From positions 124,001 to 188,000 of the forward strand of contig NZ_JHQS01000061.1 of NCBI RefSeq assembly GCF_014843845.1: a stretch of DNA of 64,000 nt. Direction: 5' to 3'. Below, in pieces: positions 1 through 8,576 of the stretch (positions within the stretch are counted from its first letter, which is position 1; each line of letters opens with the position of its first letter). This stretch comes from Mesorhizobium amorphae. Lineage in GTDB: Bacteria; Pseudomonadota; Alphaproteobacteria; Rhizobiales; Rhizobiaceae. The position numbers were made by a program, and so were the translations under genes. The notes beneath the pieces are model-generated. The model was given only the letters and a program-made list of their open reading frames with translations, ran no database searches and was not told where the DNA came from.

Positions 1-559
1 CCTCGCCGGCATTCCGACCGTCGTCTACGGCTTCTTCGCCGCGCTGACGGTTGCGCCCTTCTTCCGCGGTATGGGCGAAAGCCTAGGCCTTAGCGTTGCG
101 TCCGAATCCGCGCTCGCCGCAGGTGTGGTCATGGGCATCATGATCATTCCCTTCGTCTCCTCGCTTTCCGATGATGTGATCAACGCCGTTCCGCAATCCC
201 TGAGAGACGGTTCCGCCGGCCTCGGCGCGACCAAGTCGGAAACCATCCGCAAGGTGATCCTTCCCGCTGCCCTTCCCGGCATCGTTTCGGCGATGCTGCT
301 CGCCGTCAGCCGCGCAATCGGCGAAACAATGATCGTGGTCATGGCGGCGGGGCTGGCGGCTAACCTGACGGCCAACCCGCTCGAAGCGGTCACCACCGTG
401 ACAGTGCAGATCGTGACGCTGCTTGTGGGCGATCAGGAGTTCGACAGCGCCAAGACGCTTGCAGCCTTCGCACTCGGCCTGGTGCTGTTCTGCATCACGC
501 TTTCCCTCAACATCGTCGCCTTGCGCGTCGTCCAGAAATACCGAGAGCAATATGACTGA
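1..559 (+). CDS. pstC: PstC, phosphate ABC transporter permease (5'-truncated by window edge)
   Basis: This is the C-terminal 185 codons of a PstC-type inner-membrane permease; the start lies before the window. The reading frame opens at base 2 with LAGIPTVVYGFFAA, the conserved stretch before the cytoplasmic EAA loop of phosphate permeases. The loop itself is visible as GATKSETIRKVILPAALPGI at about codons 77-96, where the PstB ATPase would dock, and hydrophobic segments follow. PstC pairs with PstA to form the high-affinity phosphate channel. Its stop overlaps the pstA start by 8 bases, so the two are translationally coupled. The matching pstS must lie upstream of the window. Confidence 0.93.
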   Translation, partial: LAGIPTVVYGFFAALTVAPFFRGMGESLGLSVASESALAAGVVMGIMIIPFVSSLSDDVINAVPQSLRDGSAGLGATKSETIRKVILPAALPGIVSAMLLAVSRAIGETMIVVMAAGLAANLTANPLEAVTTVTVQIVTLLVGDQEFDSAKTLAAFALGLVLFCITLSLNIVALRVVQKYREQYD

Positions 560-2165
560 TGCGACCTCGTCATTCGGCGCCGTCAGACGACCGGTCAGCG
601 TTCATACCGACGGTGCCGCGAAGGCGCGGCTGAAGGGCCGTTACCGCACGGAAATGTGGTTCAAATGGCTTGGCGCGGGAGCCGTCGCGTTGGCCGCCCT
701 CTTCCTTGTGTTGCTCTTGTCGACGGTCGTCACGCAGGCGATCCCCGCGCTTCGACTGAATTATCTGACACTGCCGATCGATCTTTCGGCGGCCAAGGTC
801 GACCCGGCGAAACTCGATGCCGTAAACTACGACTCCATCGCCCAGGAAGCGCTTACGGCAAAATTTCCGGACGTGACGAGCCGTCAGGACAAGCGCCTGC
901 TGCGCGGGCTGATTTCCACCGGCACAGGCGTCTTCCTGCGCAAAGATATTGCGGCTGATCCGGGGATGCTCGGAAGGACGGTGGACTATGCAGTTCCACT
1001 TGACGATTTTGCCGACCTCTATCTTAAGGGTTTGCTTGCCGACGTCGGTTCGAACGAAGCGATTTCGACAAGCGTCACGCCTTCGGAAACCAGCGGCGAT
1101 ATCGATCTGACCTTCGGCGACGATCGCATGCTGGCCCTGGCGCGCGGCCATGGTGCGACCGAGGGCGAAAACGGCATGCTCACGCTAACGAGCGGCGCGC
1201 CATCGCTGCTGGTCGCGTTCAATGGCGGCACGGTCAAACTGAACGCGCTGTCGCCTGGGGCCAACGGGACGGCGACCGCAAAGGGCACGGTGATCGAGGC
1301 GCTGGACAGCACGACGCCCGCCGCGAGCGGCCAGGCAGTCCTGCGCGTCATCAATACGCCGGAAGCATCGCGAAAGATTTCGGACAAGGAGATCGTCTGG
1401 CTCGACACGCTGAAGAGCGCCGGCGTGATCGAAAGCCGGTTCAACTCGATCTTCTTCTTCACCGGCGCAAGCCGCGAGCCGGAACTGGCCGGTGTCTGGG
1501 GCGCGGTCGTCGGATCGTTCCTGACCATGATCGTAACACTCGCCATCGCCTTCCCGATCGGCGTTTCGGCGGCGATCTATCTTGAGGAATTTGCGCCCAA
1601 GAACCGGCTGACGACGATCATCGAAGTGAATATCAACAATCTGGCGGCGGTGCCTTCGATCGTCTTCGGCCTGCTTGGACTTGCCGTATTCCTGAATTTC
1701 TTCGGCCTGCCGCGCTCGGCTCCGGTGGTCGGCGGCATGGTGCTGGCCCTGATGACCCTGCCTATCATCATTATCGCCTCACGCGCATCCCTGCGCGCCG
1801 TGCCGCCGTCGATCCGCGAGGCGGCGCTTGGCATCGGAGCGTCCAAGGTCCAAACTGTATTCCATCACGTCCTGCCGCTGGCGATGCCGGGTATCATGAC
1901 CGGCACGATCCTCGGAATGGCGCATGCGCTGGGCGAAACCGCGCCGTTGCTGATGATCGGCATGGTCGCCTTCATTGTCGACATTCCCGGCGGCTTCACC
2001 GATCCCGCGACGATCCTGCCGGTGCAGATATTCATGTGGGCCGATTTCCCGGAAGCCGGATTCCAGCAGAAGACTTCGGCGGCGATTTTGATTTTGCTGC
2101 TGTTCTTGGTCATCATGAATGCAATTGCGGTGATACTGCGCAGGCGCTTCGAGCGGCGCTGGTAA
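552..2165 (+). CDS. pstA: PstA, phosphate permease with long N-terminal DUF3333-type extension
   Basis: Second permease of the first phosphate system, 537 residues. It has one membrane segment near residues 35-60, then about 250 mostly soluble, presumably periplasmic residues of the type annotated as DUF3333 in proteobacterial PstA proteins, then a standard permease domain from about residue 315. The EAA loop (REAALGIGASKVQTVFHH) is present. PstA proteins without the extension are near 280-300 residues, as in the second copy at 6771-7631. The ATG at 552 is chosen because it overlaps the pstC stop and reads MTDATSSF; longer starts would run far into pstC. pstB follows 13 bases downstream. The role of the extension is not known to me. 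Confidence 0.93.
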   Translation: MTDATSSFGAVRRPVSVHTDGAAKARLKGRYRTEMWFKWLGAGAVALAALFLVLLLSTVVTQAIPALRLNYLTLPIDLSAAKVDPAKLDAVNYDSIAQEALTAKFPDVTSRQDKRLLRGLISTGTGVFLRKDIAADPGMLGRTVDYAVPLDDFADLYLKGLLADVGSNEAISTSVTPSETSGDIDLTFGDDRMLALARGHGATEGENGMLTLTSGAPSLLVAFNGGTVKLNALSPGANGTATAKGTVIEALDSTTPAASGQAVLRVINTPEASRKISDKEIVWLDTLKSAGVIESRFNSIFFFTGASREPELAGVWGAVVGSFLTMIVTLAIAFPIGVSAAIYLEEFAPKNRLTTIIEVNINNLAAVPSIVFGLLGLAVFLNFFGLPRSAPVVGGMVLALMTLPIIIIASRASLRAVPPSIREAALGIGASKVQTVFHHVLPLAMPGIMTGTILGMAHALGETAPLLMIGMVAFIVDIPGGFTDPATILPVQIFMWADFPEAGFQQKTSAAILILLLFLVIMNAIAVILRRRFERRW

Positions 2166-2178
2166 GGAGTAGAGGGAT

Positions 2179-2994
2179 ATGAACATCATGACGGAAGCAA
2201 GCGTCGAACAGAAACTGAGAACCGAAACCAACGAACCTTCGATCAAGATGAAGGGCGAAAAGGTCTCTGTTCATTACGGCGAGAAGCGGGCTCTGTTCGA
2301 CGTGGATCTCGACGTCCGCGAGAACCAGGTGACGGCGTTGATCGGCCCGTCGGGCTGCGGCAAGTCGACCTTCCTGCGTTGCCTGAACCGAATGAACGAC
2401 ACCATCGACTCGGCGCGGGTGAGCGGCAAGATCACGCTTGACGGCGAGGATGTCTACGATCCGAAAATCGATGTCGTCGAGCTGCGCGCTCGTGTCGGCA
2501 TGGTGTTTCAGAAGCCAAATCCGTTTCCGAAGTCGATCTACGAGAACGTCGCCTACGGCCCGCGCATTCACGGCCTGGCCAGGGGCAAGACCGATTTGGA
2601 CCAGATCGTCGAATCGAGCCTGAAGAAGGCCGGCCTGTTCAACGAGGTCAAGGATCGCCTGCTCGAGTCGGGTACTGGTCTCTCCGGCGGCCAGCAGCAA
2701 CGTCTGTGCATCGCCCGCGCCATCGCCGTGTCGCCGGAAGTGATCCTGATGGACGAGCCCTGCTCGGCGCTCGACCCGATCGCCACCGCCCGTGTCGAGG
2801 AACTGATCGACGAGCTGCGCCAGAACTACACGATCGTCATCGTCACCCATTCGATGCAGCAGGCGGCGCGCGTGTCGCAGCGCACGGCCATGTTCCACCT
2901 CGGCTATCTGGTCGAGGAGGATGCCACCGACAAGATGTTCACCAACCCCGACGACAAGCGCACCCAGGACTACATCACCGGCCGGTTCGGCTGA
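2179..2994 (+). CDS. pstB: PstB, phosphate ABC transporter ATPase (copy 1)
   Basis: Cytoplasmic ATPase that powers PstCA, 271 residues. Walker A GPSGCGKST lies at residues 56-64, the Q-loop in GMVFQKPNPFP, the ABC signature as LSGGQQQRLCIARA, Walker B as VILMDEP, and the switch histidine in IVTHSMQQA. A good ribosome site (AAGGAG) lies upstream; an internal ATG three codons later is also possible. The C-terminal end TQDYITGRFG is shared with the second PstB at 7628-8431. It sits between pstA and phoU in the usual pst order. Confidence 0.96.
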   Translation: MNIMTEASVEQKLRTETNEPSIKMKGEKVSVHYGEKRALFDVDLDVRENQVTALIGPSGCGKSTFLRCLNRMNDTIDSARVSGKITLDGEDVYDPKIDVVELRARVGMVFQKPNPFPKSIYENVAYGPRIHGLARGKTDLDQIVESSLKKAGLFNEVKDRLLESGTGLSGGQQQRLCIARAIAVSPEVILMDEPCSALDPIATARVEELIDELRQNYTIVIVTHSMQQAARVSQRTAMFHLGYLVEEDATDKMFTNPDDKRTQDYITGRFG

Positions 2995-3032
2995 GCGGTC
3001 CGGCGGCAACTTCCAGGCACGAGGACAGGATC

Positions 3033-3743
3033 ATGGGTGAACATCATACGGTTGCGTCCTTCGACGAGGATCTCGGGCAGATCAGCAAGCTGATCTCCGA
3101 CATGGGCGATCTCGCCCGCTCGATGGTCGCCGGCTCGACGCGCGCGCTTCTCACCTCGGACAATGCGCTGGCGCAGCGTGTGGTTTCCGACGACGCCATC
3201 ATGGATGCGCGCCAGCGCGAGCTGGACGACCGCGCCATAACGCTGATCGCCAAGCGCCAGCCGATGGCCAATGATTTGCGGGCGGTGGTCGGTTCTATCC
3301 GCATGGCCGGCGATCTCGAGCGCATCGGCGATCTTGCCAAGAACATCGCCAAGCGCGTCGGCACCGTCGGCCTCAGCGTCACGCCCCGTGATCTGTCGCA
3401 TTCTATCGACAACATGGCGCAGCTGGTGCTGATTCAGGTCCAAGGGGTGATCGAGGAATACGCTGCCGCCGACGCGGCGGCACTCGCCAAGCTCCGGAAC
3501 GACGACGAGCGCATCGACGTCAAATACACTTCGGTATTCCGTGAGCTGCTGACCTACATGATGGAAGATCCGCGCAACATAACGGCTTGCACGCACCTCT
3601 TGTTCTGCGCCAAGAACCTCGAGCGCATCGGCGACCATGTCACCAACATCGCCGAGAACGCCTACTACGTGCTCACCGGTTCGCAACTGCCCGTCAATCG
3701 TCCCAAACAGGACGAGACGGCGATGTCCGCGCCGACTGCATGA
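3033..3743 (+). CDS. phoU: PhoU, phosphate signalling regulator
   Basis: A 236-residue cytoplasmic helical-bundle protein that links the Pst transporter to the PhoR/PhoB two-component system and represses the Pho response when phosphate is plentiful. Two PhoU repeats can be seen, each with the metal-site type motif: RMAGDLERIGDLAKNIA at about residues 90-106 and AKNLERIGDHVTNIAE near 193-208. The start MGEHHTVASFDED is preceded by GAGGACAGGATC, and the same leader plus the first ten codons recur downstream of the second pstB at 8451-8493. phoB follows 16 bases later, a conserved pst-phoU-phoB order. Confidence 0.96.
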   Translation: MGEHHTVASFDEDLGQISKLISDMGDLARSMVAGSTRALLTSDNALAQRVVSDDAIMDARQRELDDRAITLIAKRQPMANDLRAVVGSIRMAGDLERIGDLAKNIAKRVGTVGLSVTPRDLSHSIDNMAQLVLIQVQGVIEEYAAADAAALAKLRNDDERIDVKYTSVFRELLTYMMEDPRNITACTHLLFCAKNLERIGDHVTNIAENAYYVLTGSQLPVNRPKQDETAMSAPTA

Positions 3744-3759
3744 CAGGGGTAATCGACTG

Positions 3760-4449
3760 ATGATAGCGCCACGCATCATGGTGGTGGAGGACGAGGAGCC
3801 GCTGGGGGTGCTGCTCCGCTACAATCTGGAATCCGAAGGCTATCAGGTCGAGGTGGTGACACGCGGCGACGAGGCCGAGATCCGCCTGCAGGAAAACGTT
3901 CCCGATCTGCTGGTGCTCGACTGGATGGTGCCGGCGGTTTCCGGCATCGAGCTTTGCCGGCGGATGAGGATGCGGCCCGAGACCGAACGGCTGCCGATCA
4001 TCATGCTGACGGCGCGCGGCGAGGAGAGCGACCGCGTGCGCGGCCTCTCCACCGGTGCCGACGACTATCTGGTCAAGCCGTTCTCGACGCCGGAATTCAT
4101 GGCAAGGGTGAAAGCGCTGCTGCGCCGGGCCAAGCCGGAAGTGCTGTCCAGCATGCTGAAGGTCGGCGACATCGTGCTCGACCGCGAGTCGCACCGGGTC
4201 TACCGCAAGAAGAGCGAGATCAGGCTCGGGCCGACCGAGTTCCGCCTGCTCGAATTCATGATGCGGCATCCGGGCCGGGTGTTCTCGCGCAGCCAGTTGC
4301 TCGACAATGTCTGGGGCGAGACGATCTATATCGACGAGCGCACGGTCGACGTGCATGTCGGCCGGCTGCGCAAAGCGGTCAACAATGGCCGCATGCCCGA
4401 CGTCATCCGCACCATCCGCGGGGCCGGATACGCGATCCGGGAAGACTAG
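3760..4449 (+). CDS. phoB: PhoB, phosphate response regulator
   Basis: OmpR-family response regulator of 229 residues that activates PHO-box promoters when phosphate is scarce. The receiver shows the acidic pocket in VVEDEEP, the phosphoacceptor aspartate in VLDWMVP, the switch threonine in MLTARG and the lysine in DYLVKPFS. A winged-helix DNA-binding domain fills the C-terminal half and ends RTIRGAGYAIRED. The start is the ATG at 3760, which overlaps a TGA and follows AGGGG. No phoR kinase is in the window. A PHO-box match lies 123 bases downstream, ahead of pstS, so this protein probably activates the second pst operon. Confidence 0.95.
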   Translation: MIAPRIMVVEDEEPLGVLLRYNLESEGYQVEVVTRGDEAEIRLQENVPDLLVLDWMVPAVSGIELCRRMRMRPETERLPIIMLTARGEESDRVRGLSTGADDYLVKPFSTPEFMARVKALLRRAKPEVLSSMLKVGDIVLDRESHRVYRKKSEIRLGPTEFRLLEFMMRHPGRVFSRSQLLDNVWGETIYIDERTVDVHVGRLRKAVNNGRMPDVIRTIRGAGYAIRED

Positions 4450-4473
4450 ACCAGTCGATCGAAGAGCTCGGCC

Positions 4474-4492
4474 GCCTCCCGATAACGGAGGC
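4474..4492 (+). terminator. Small hairpin after phoB, weak terminator candidate
   Basis: GCCTCC and GGAGGC form a perfect 6-bp stem with a 7-base loop, 25 bases after the phoB stop. No T-run follows, so intrinsic termination is doubtful; it may only protect the transcript end. Confidence 0.3.
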
Positions 4493-4571
4493 AAAGTGTG
4501 TGACTGCCCAGGCGTGACCCGCTGGCGGTCGTTTTGCGTGCTCCCGGAAACGTTACCAGCCCGGCACGAAA

Positions 4572-4589
4572 CTGCCATGCAACTGTAAT
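4572..4589 (+). promoter_or_regulatory. PHO box (PhoB binding site) upstream of pstS
   Basis: CTGCCAT-GCAA-CTGTAAT fits the PhoB consensus CTGTCAT-N4-CTGTCAT with one mismatch in each half. The 3' half would take the place of a -35 element. It lies 79 bases before the pstS ATG and shortly after phoB, so phosphate starvation should induce the second pst operon through the neighbouring PhoB. Confidence 0.75.
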
Positions 4590-4668
4590 AATCGGGGACT
4601 AGTGGCCTCCGCGGGCGCCGAAAAGCAACGGTGCCGCGAGATCATCCTTCCGAACAGGAGCAGGCCCA

Positions 4669-5724
4669 ATGAGACATTTCATCCGCTCGGCGGTCGTTGC
4701 GATTGCAATGGCCACGGCGTCTACCCTCACCGTTTCCGCGGCAATGGCAGCCGACCTTTCCGGCGCCGGCTCGACCTTCATCTATCCGGTCTTCGCCAAA
4801 TGGGCCGACACCTACAAGAAGGATACCGGCGTCGGCCTCAACTACCAGTCGATCGGTTCCGGCGGCGGTATCAAGCAGGTCATCGCCAAAACCGTGACCT
4901 TTGGCGCGACAGACAAGCCGATGTCCGATGCCGATCTGGAAAAGAACGGCCTCGTGCAGTTCCCGATGGTCATGGGCGGCATTGTGCCGATCGTCAATCT
5001 TACCGGCATCAAGCCGGGCGAACTCGTGCTTGACGGCAAGACCATCGCCGGCATCTACATGGGCACCATCACCAGCTGGGACGATGCCGCTATCAAGGCG
5101 CTCAATCCGGGCCTCACGCTGCCGTCCACCGCGATTGCGGTCGTCCATCGTTCGGACGGCTCGGGCACGACCTTCAACTTCACCGACTACCTCTCCAAGC
5201 TGTCGCCGGACTGGAAGGACAAGGTTGGCTCGGACACCGCCGTCGAATGGCCGGTCGGCGTCGGCGCCAAGGGCAGCGAAGGCGTCGCCAACACCGTCAA
5301 GCAGACCGACGGCGGCATCGGCTATGTCGAGTATGCCTATGCGACCCAGAACAAGCTGTCCTACTCCAAGATGTTGAACGCTGCCGGCAAGGTCGTCGCA
5401 CCGTCGCTCGAATCCTTCGACGCGGCGGCCTCGAATGCCGATTTCCAGGATGCGAAGAACTTCAACGTCATCATCACCAACGAGCCCGGCGACACCACCT
5501 GGCCGATCGCGGCGTCCACCTGGGTGCTGATCCACAAGGCCCCGGAAGACGCCGCAGCCACCGGCGAAGCGCTGAAATTCTTTGCCTGGGCCTACAAGGA
5601 CGGAAAGGAAACCGCGAAGAAGCTCGACTATGTTTCGATCCCCGACAACGTCGTCGACCTGATCAAGACCTCGTGGAAGGCCGACATCCAGGCCGACGGC
5701 AAGCCCGTCTACACCGGCAAGTAA
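4669..5724 (+). CDS. pstS: PstS, periplasmic phosphate-binding protein
   Basis: Secreted phosphate receptor of 351 residues for the second Pst transporter. A signal peptide ends near residue 27 (VSAAMAAD). The mature protein opens with SGAGSTFIYPVFAKW, the PstS phosphate-loop signature, and continues with QSIGSGGGIKQ and HRSDGSGTTFNFTDYL, both phosphate-contact segments. The ATG follows GAACAGGAGCAGGCCCA. A PHO box lies upstream and a stable hairpin lies between this gene and pstC, an arrangement that usually gives more binding protein than permease. Confidence 0.96.
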   Translation: MRHFIRSAVVAIAMATASTLTVSAAMAADLSGAGSTFIYPVFAKWADTYKKDTGVGLNYQSIGSGGGIKQVIAKTVTFGATDKPMSDADLEKNGLVQFPMVMGGIVPIVNLTGIKPGELVLDGKTIAGIYMGTITSWDDAAIKALNPGLTLPSTAIAVVHRSDGSGTTFNFTDYLSKLSPDWKDKVGSDTAVEWPVGVGAKGSEGVANTVKQTDGGIGYVEYAYATQNKLSYSKMLNAAGKVVAPSLESFDAAASNADFQDAKNFNVIITNEPGDTTWPIAASTWVLIHKAPEDAAATGEALKFFAWAYKDGKETAKKLDYVSIPDNVVDLIKTSWKADIQADGKPVYTGK

Positions 5725-5734
5725 CACCATCCCG

Positions 5735-5760
5735 GGAGCGCCGCATCGCGGCGCTCCTTT
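5735..5760 (+). terminator. Intercistronic hairpin between pstS and pstC
   Basis: GGAGCGCCGC and GCGGCGCTCC form a perfect 10-bp stem around an ATC loop, followed by TTT. The T-run is short, so partial termination or 3'-end protection of pstS mRNA is more likely than a full stop, because pstC follows 24 bases later in the same direction. Confidence 0.65.
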
Positions 5761-5783
5761 CCCCGACAAAGAGCCGAATTGAC

Positions 5784-6767
5784 ATGAGCGCTGCCCAGGA
5801 AGCCTTGCCGGCCGTTCGAAGTTCGCGCGAAGCAACGGTGAAACGGTTCGCGTTCACCGATGCCGTCTTTCACGCGCTCACCCGGGCGGCCGCGATCCTG
5901 GTACTGGTTCTGCTCGGCGGTGTGGCGGTCTCGTTGTTTGCCGGCTCATGGCAGGCGCTGTCGACCTTCGGCTTTTCCTTCCTGACCAGCGAAAGCTGGA
6001 ACCCGGTTACGGAAAAATTCGGTGCGCTGGCGCCGATCTATGGCACCATCGTCACCTCGGCCATCGCCATCGTGATCGCCGTGCCGATCGGCATCGGTAT
6101 CGCCATCTTCCTGACCGAGCTTTGCCCGCGCCCGCTGAGGCGCCCGATCGGCATGGCCGTCGAGCTGCTCGCCGGCATTCCCTCGATCATCTACGGCATC
6201 TGGGGCCTGTTCGTCTTTGCGCCGTTTCTGCAGACGACCGTACAGCCCTTCGTCATCGGCATTTTCCATGGCGTACCCGGCCTCAACAGCCTGTTTGCCG
6301 GCCCGCCTTACGGCATCGGCCTGCTGACCTCGTCGCTGATCCTGGCGATCATGGTGCTGCCTTTCATCACCTCGATCACCAAGGACGTCTTCGACACCGT
6401 GCCGGCAGTTTTGAAGGAGTCGGCTTACGGCATCGGCTGCACGACGTGGGAAGTGACCCGACACGTGGTTATTCCCTATACCCGCATCGGCATCATGGGC
6501 GGCGTCATGCTGGGTCTTGGCCGGGCCCTCGGCGAAACCATGGCGGTGACCTTCGTCATCGGCAACGCGCATCGCATCAGCGTCTCGCTGTTCGCGCCGG
6601 CGACGACGATTTCGGCGACCATCGCCAATGAATTCACCGAAGCCGTCGGCGACCTCTACACCTCGTCGCTGGTGGCGCTCGGCCTGATCCTGTTCGTTAT
6701 CACTTTCCTTATCCTCGCCATCGCCCGCTACATGCTGATGCGCATCGACGCCCGCACGGGAGCCTGA
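5784..6767 (+). CDS. pstC: PstC, phosphate permease (copy 2)
   Basis: Inner-membrane permease of 327 residues, first of the pair in the second phosphate transporter. It has a first membrane segment near residues 33-53, then LAPIYGTIVTSAIAIVIAVPIG, the conserved ELLAGIPSIIYGIWGLFVF stretch, and an EAA-type loop (KESAYGIGCTTWEVTRHVVIPYT). The length is normal for PstC. The start at 5784 (MSAAQEAL) is preceded by a modest AAAGAG. pstA begins 3 bases after the stop. Confidence 0.94.
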   Translation: MSAAQEALPAVRSSREATVKRFAFTDAVFHALTRAAAILVLVLLGGVAVSLFAGSWQALSTFGFSFLTSESWNPVTEKFGALAPIYGTIVTSAIAIVIAVPIGIGIAIFLTELCPRPLRRPIGMAVELLAGIPSIIYGIWGLFVFAPFLQTTVQPFVIGIFHGVPGLNSLFAGPPYGIGLLTSSLILAIMVLPFITSITKDVFDTVPAVLKESAYGIGCTTWEVTRHVVIPYTRIGIMGGVMLGLGRALGETMAVTFVIGNAHRISVSLFAPATTISATIANEFTEAVGDLYTSSLVALGLILFVITFLILAIARYMLMRIDARTGA

Positions 6768-6770
6768 CCG

Positions 6771-7631
6771 ATGCCGACACAATCTGCAGCATCTTCGCTT
6801 TACAGCCGCCGCAAGACCAGGAATTCCGTCATGATGACGCTCTGCGTCGTCGCCGCGGGCATCGGGCTTGCCTGGCTTGCGCTGATCCTCGGCGCCCTGC
6901 TCTACAAGGGCCTGGCCGGGCTCTCGCTGTCGGTCTTCACCGGAATGACGCCCCCGCCCGGCGAAGCCGGCGGCCTTCTCAATGCCATTTTCGGCAGCGT
7001 GGTGATGACGGTCATCGCAGTTATTGTCGGCACGCCAATCGGTGTGCTTGCAGGAACCTACATGGCCGAATACGGCCGCTTTTCAAAACTCACCACGGTG
7101 GTGCGGTTCATCAACGACATTCTTTTGTCGGCGCCGTCGATCGTCATCGGCCTGTTCGTCTACGAACTGATGGTGCGGCCAATGGGGCATTTCTCGGCGC
7201 TCGCAGGCGCCGTCGCGCTCGCCATCCTGGTCATTCCCGTTGTCGTCCGCACGACGGAAGACATGCTTAATTTGGTGCCCAATGCGTTGCGCGAAGCCGG
7301 CACCGCGATCGGCGCGCCGCGCTGGGTCGTCATCAAGTCGGTTGCCTATCGCGCCGCGCTTTCCGGCATCGTCACTGGCATATTGCTGGCGATCGCCCGC
7401 ATTTCCGGCGAGACCGCGCCGCTGCTGTTCACGGCGCTCAACAATCAGTTCTGGTCGAGCAACCTCAACGCGCCGATGGCCAGTCTGCCGGTAACCATCT
7501 TCCAGTTTGCGCTCAGCCCCTATGAGGAATGGCAGCAACTGGCGTGGACCGGCGCGCTCGTAATCACCCTGACGGTTCTCGCGTTGAGCATCGTTGCCCG
7601 AAGCCTCACGGGACGCAGAGAGAACGGATGA
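6771..7631 (+). CDS. pstA: PstA, phosphate permease (copy 2, standard length)
   Basis: Partner permease of 286 residues with six predicted membrane segments and the EAA loop REAGTAIGAPRWVVIKSVAYRAA. It lacks the long N-terminal extension of the first PstA in this window, so the two transporters are different lineages or have diverged strongly. The last codons overlap the pstB start by four bases (ATGA), which implies coupled translation. Confidence 0.94.
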   Translation: MPTQSAASSLYSRRKTRNSVMMTLCVVAAGIGLAWLALILGALLYKGLAGLSLSVFTGMTPPPGEAGGLLNAIFGSVVMTVIAVIVGTPIGVLAGTYMAEYGRFSKLTTVVRFINDILLSAPSIVIGLFVYELMVRPMGHFSALAGAVALAILVIPVVVRTTEDMLNLVPNALREAGTAIGAPRWVVIKSVAYRAALSGIVTGILLAIARISGETAPLLFTALNNQFWSSNLNAPMASLPVTIFQFALSPYEEWQQLAWTGALVITLTVLALSIVARSLTGRRENG

Positions 7632-8431
7632 AACCCATGTTGTCCACCGAGTTGAGCATGCCCGCGGCAATTGCCGAGAAGACCAAGATCGATGTCAAGA
7701 ACCTCAACTTCTACTACGGCCAGTCGAAAGCGCTGAAGGATATCACGCTGTCTTTGCGGGAGCGCAGCGTTACCGCCTTCATCGGCCCGTCGGGTTGCGG
7801 GAAATCGACGTTGCTACGCGTCTTCAACCGTATCTACGAGCTCTATCCGAAGCAGAGCGCTGAAGGCCAGGTGCTGCTCGACGGCAAGAACATTCTCGAC
7901 CGCACGCAGGACCTCAACCTGTTGCGGACCAAGATCGGCATGGTGTTCCAGAAGCCGACGCCGTTTCCGATGTCGATCTACGAGAACATCGCCTTCGGCG
8001 TCAGGCTCTACGAGAAAATCGGCAAGGCGGAGATGGACGTCCGCGTCGAGCAGGCCCTGAAGCGCGCGGCGCTGTGGAGCGAAGTCAAGGACAAGCTCAA
8101 TGCCAGCGGATTGAGCCTGTCCGGCGGCCAGCAGCAACGCCTGTGCATTGCCCGCACCGTGGCGGTGAAGCCGGAAGTCATCCTTCTCGACGAGCCGGCC
8201 TCCGCGCTCGACCCGTTGTCGACAGCCAAGATCGAAGAGCTGATCGACGAATTGCAGGCCGATTACACGATCGTCATCGTCACCCACAACATGCAGCAGG
8301 CCGCGCGCGTCTCGAAGCAGACGGCCTTCATGTATCTCGGCGAACTGGTCGAGTTCGACAGCACGGAGAAGATCTTCACGTCGCCGCGCGAGAAGCGCAC
8401 GCAGGACTACATCACCGGCCGCTTCGGCTGA
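7628..8431 (+). CDS. pstB: PstB, phosphate ABC transporter ATPase (copy 2)
   Basis: ATPase of 267 residues for the second transporter. Walker A GPSGCGKST, signature LSGGQQQRLCIARTV, Walker B VILLDEP and the switch histidine in IVTHNMQQA are intact. The start MKPMLST overlaps the pstA stop; internal ATGs a few codons on are alternatives. The C terminus TQDYITGRFG and the sequence after the stop closely match those of the first pstB, including the leader of the next gene, so the 3' ends of both operons share ancestry. Confidence 0.95.
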   Translation: MKPMLSTELSMPAAIAEKTKIDVKNLNFYYGQSKALKDITLSLRERSVTAFIGPSGCGKSTLLRVFNRIYELYPKQSAEGQVLLDGKNILDRTQDLNLLRTKIGMVFQKPTPFPMSIYENIAFGVRLYEKIGKAEMDVRVEQALKRAALWSEVKDKLNASGLSLSGGQQQRLCIARTVAVKPEVILLDEPASALDPLSTAKIEELIDELQADYTIVIVTHNMQQAARVSKQTAFMYLGELVEFDSTEKIFTSPREKRTQDYITGRFG

Positions 8432-8463
8432 GCCGTTTCGATCACGCCCACGAGGACAGGATC

Positions 8464-8517
8464 ATGGCCGAACACACAGTTGCCTCCTTCGACGTTACGC
8501 CGGATCGATTTTTGTAG
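8464..8517 (+). pseudogene. phoU: phoU 5' remnant after the second pstB
   Basis: Seventeen codons read MAEHTVASFDVTPDRFL then a stop. The first ten match the start of PhoU at 3033 (MGEHHTVASFD), and the ribosome-site leader ACGAGGACAGGATC is identical to the one before the intact phoU. After TTCGAC (8493) the similarity stops at once. This is best read as the stub of a second phoU whose body was deleted or replaced, with the break at about 8493-8494. Confidence 0.8.
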
Positions 8518-8576
8518 CTTTTCAACATGGAAAGCTCGCGAACCCGGTCGTCACTAAGATCGGTCTCTACCGATAC

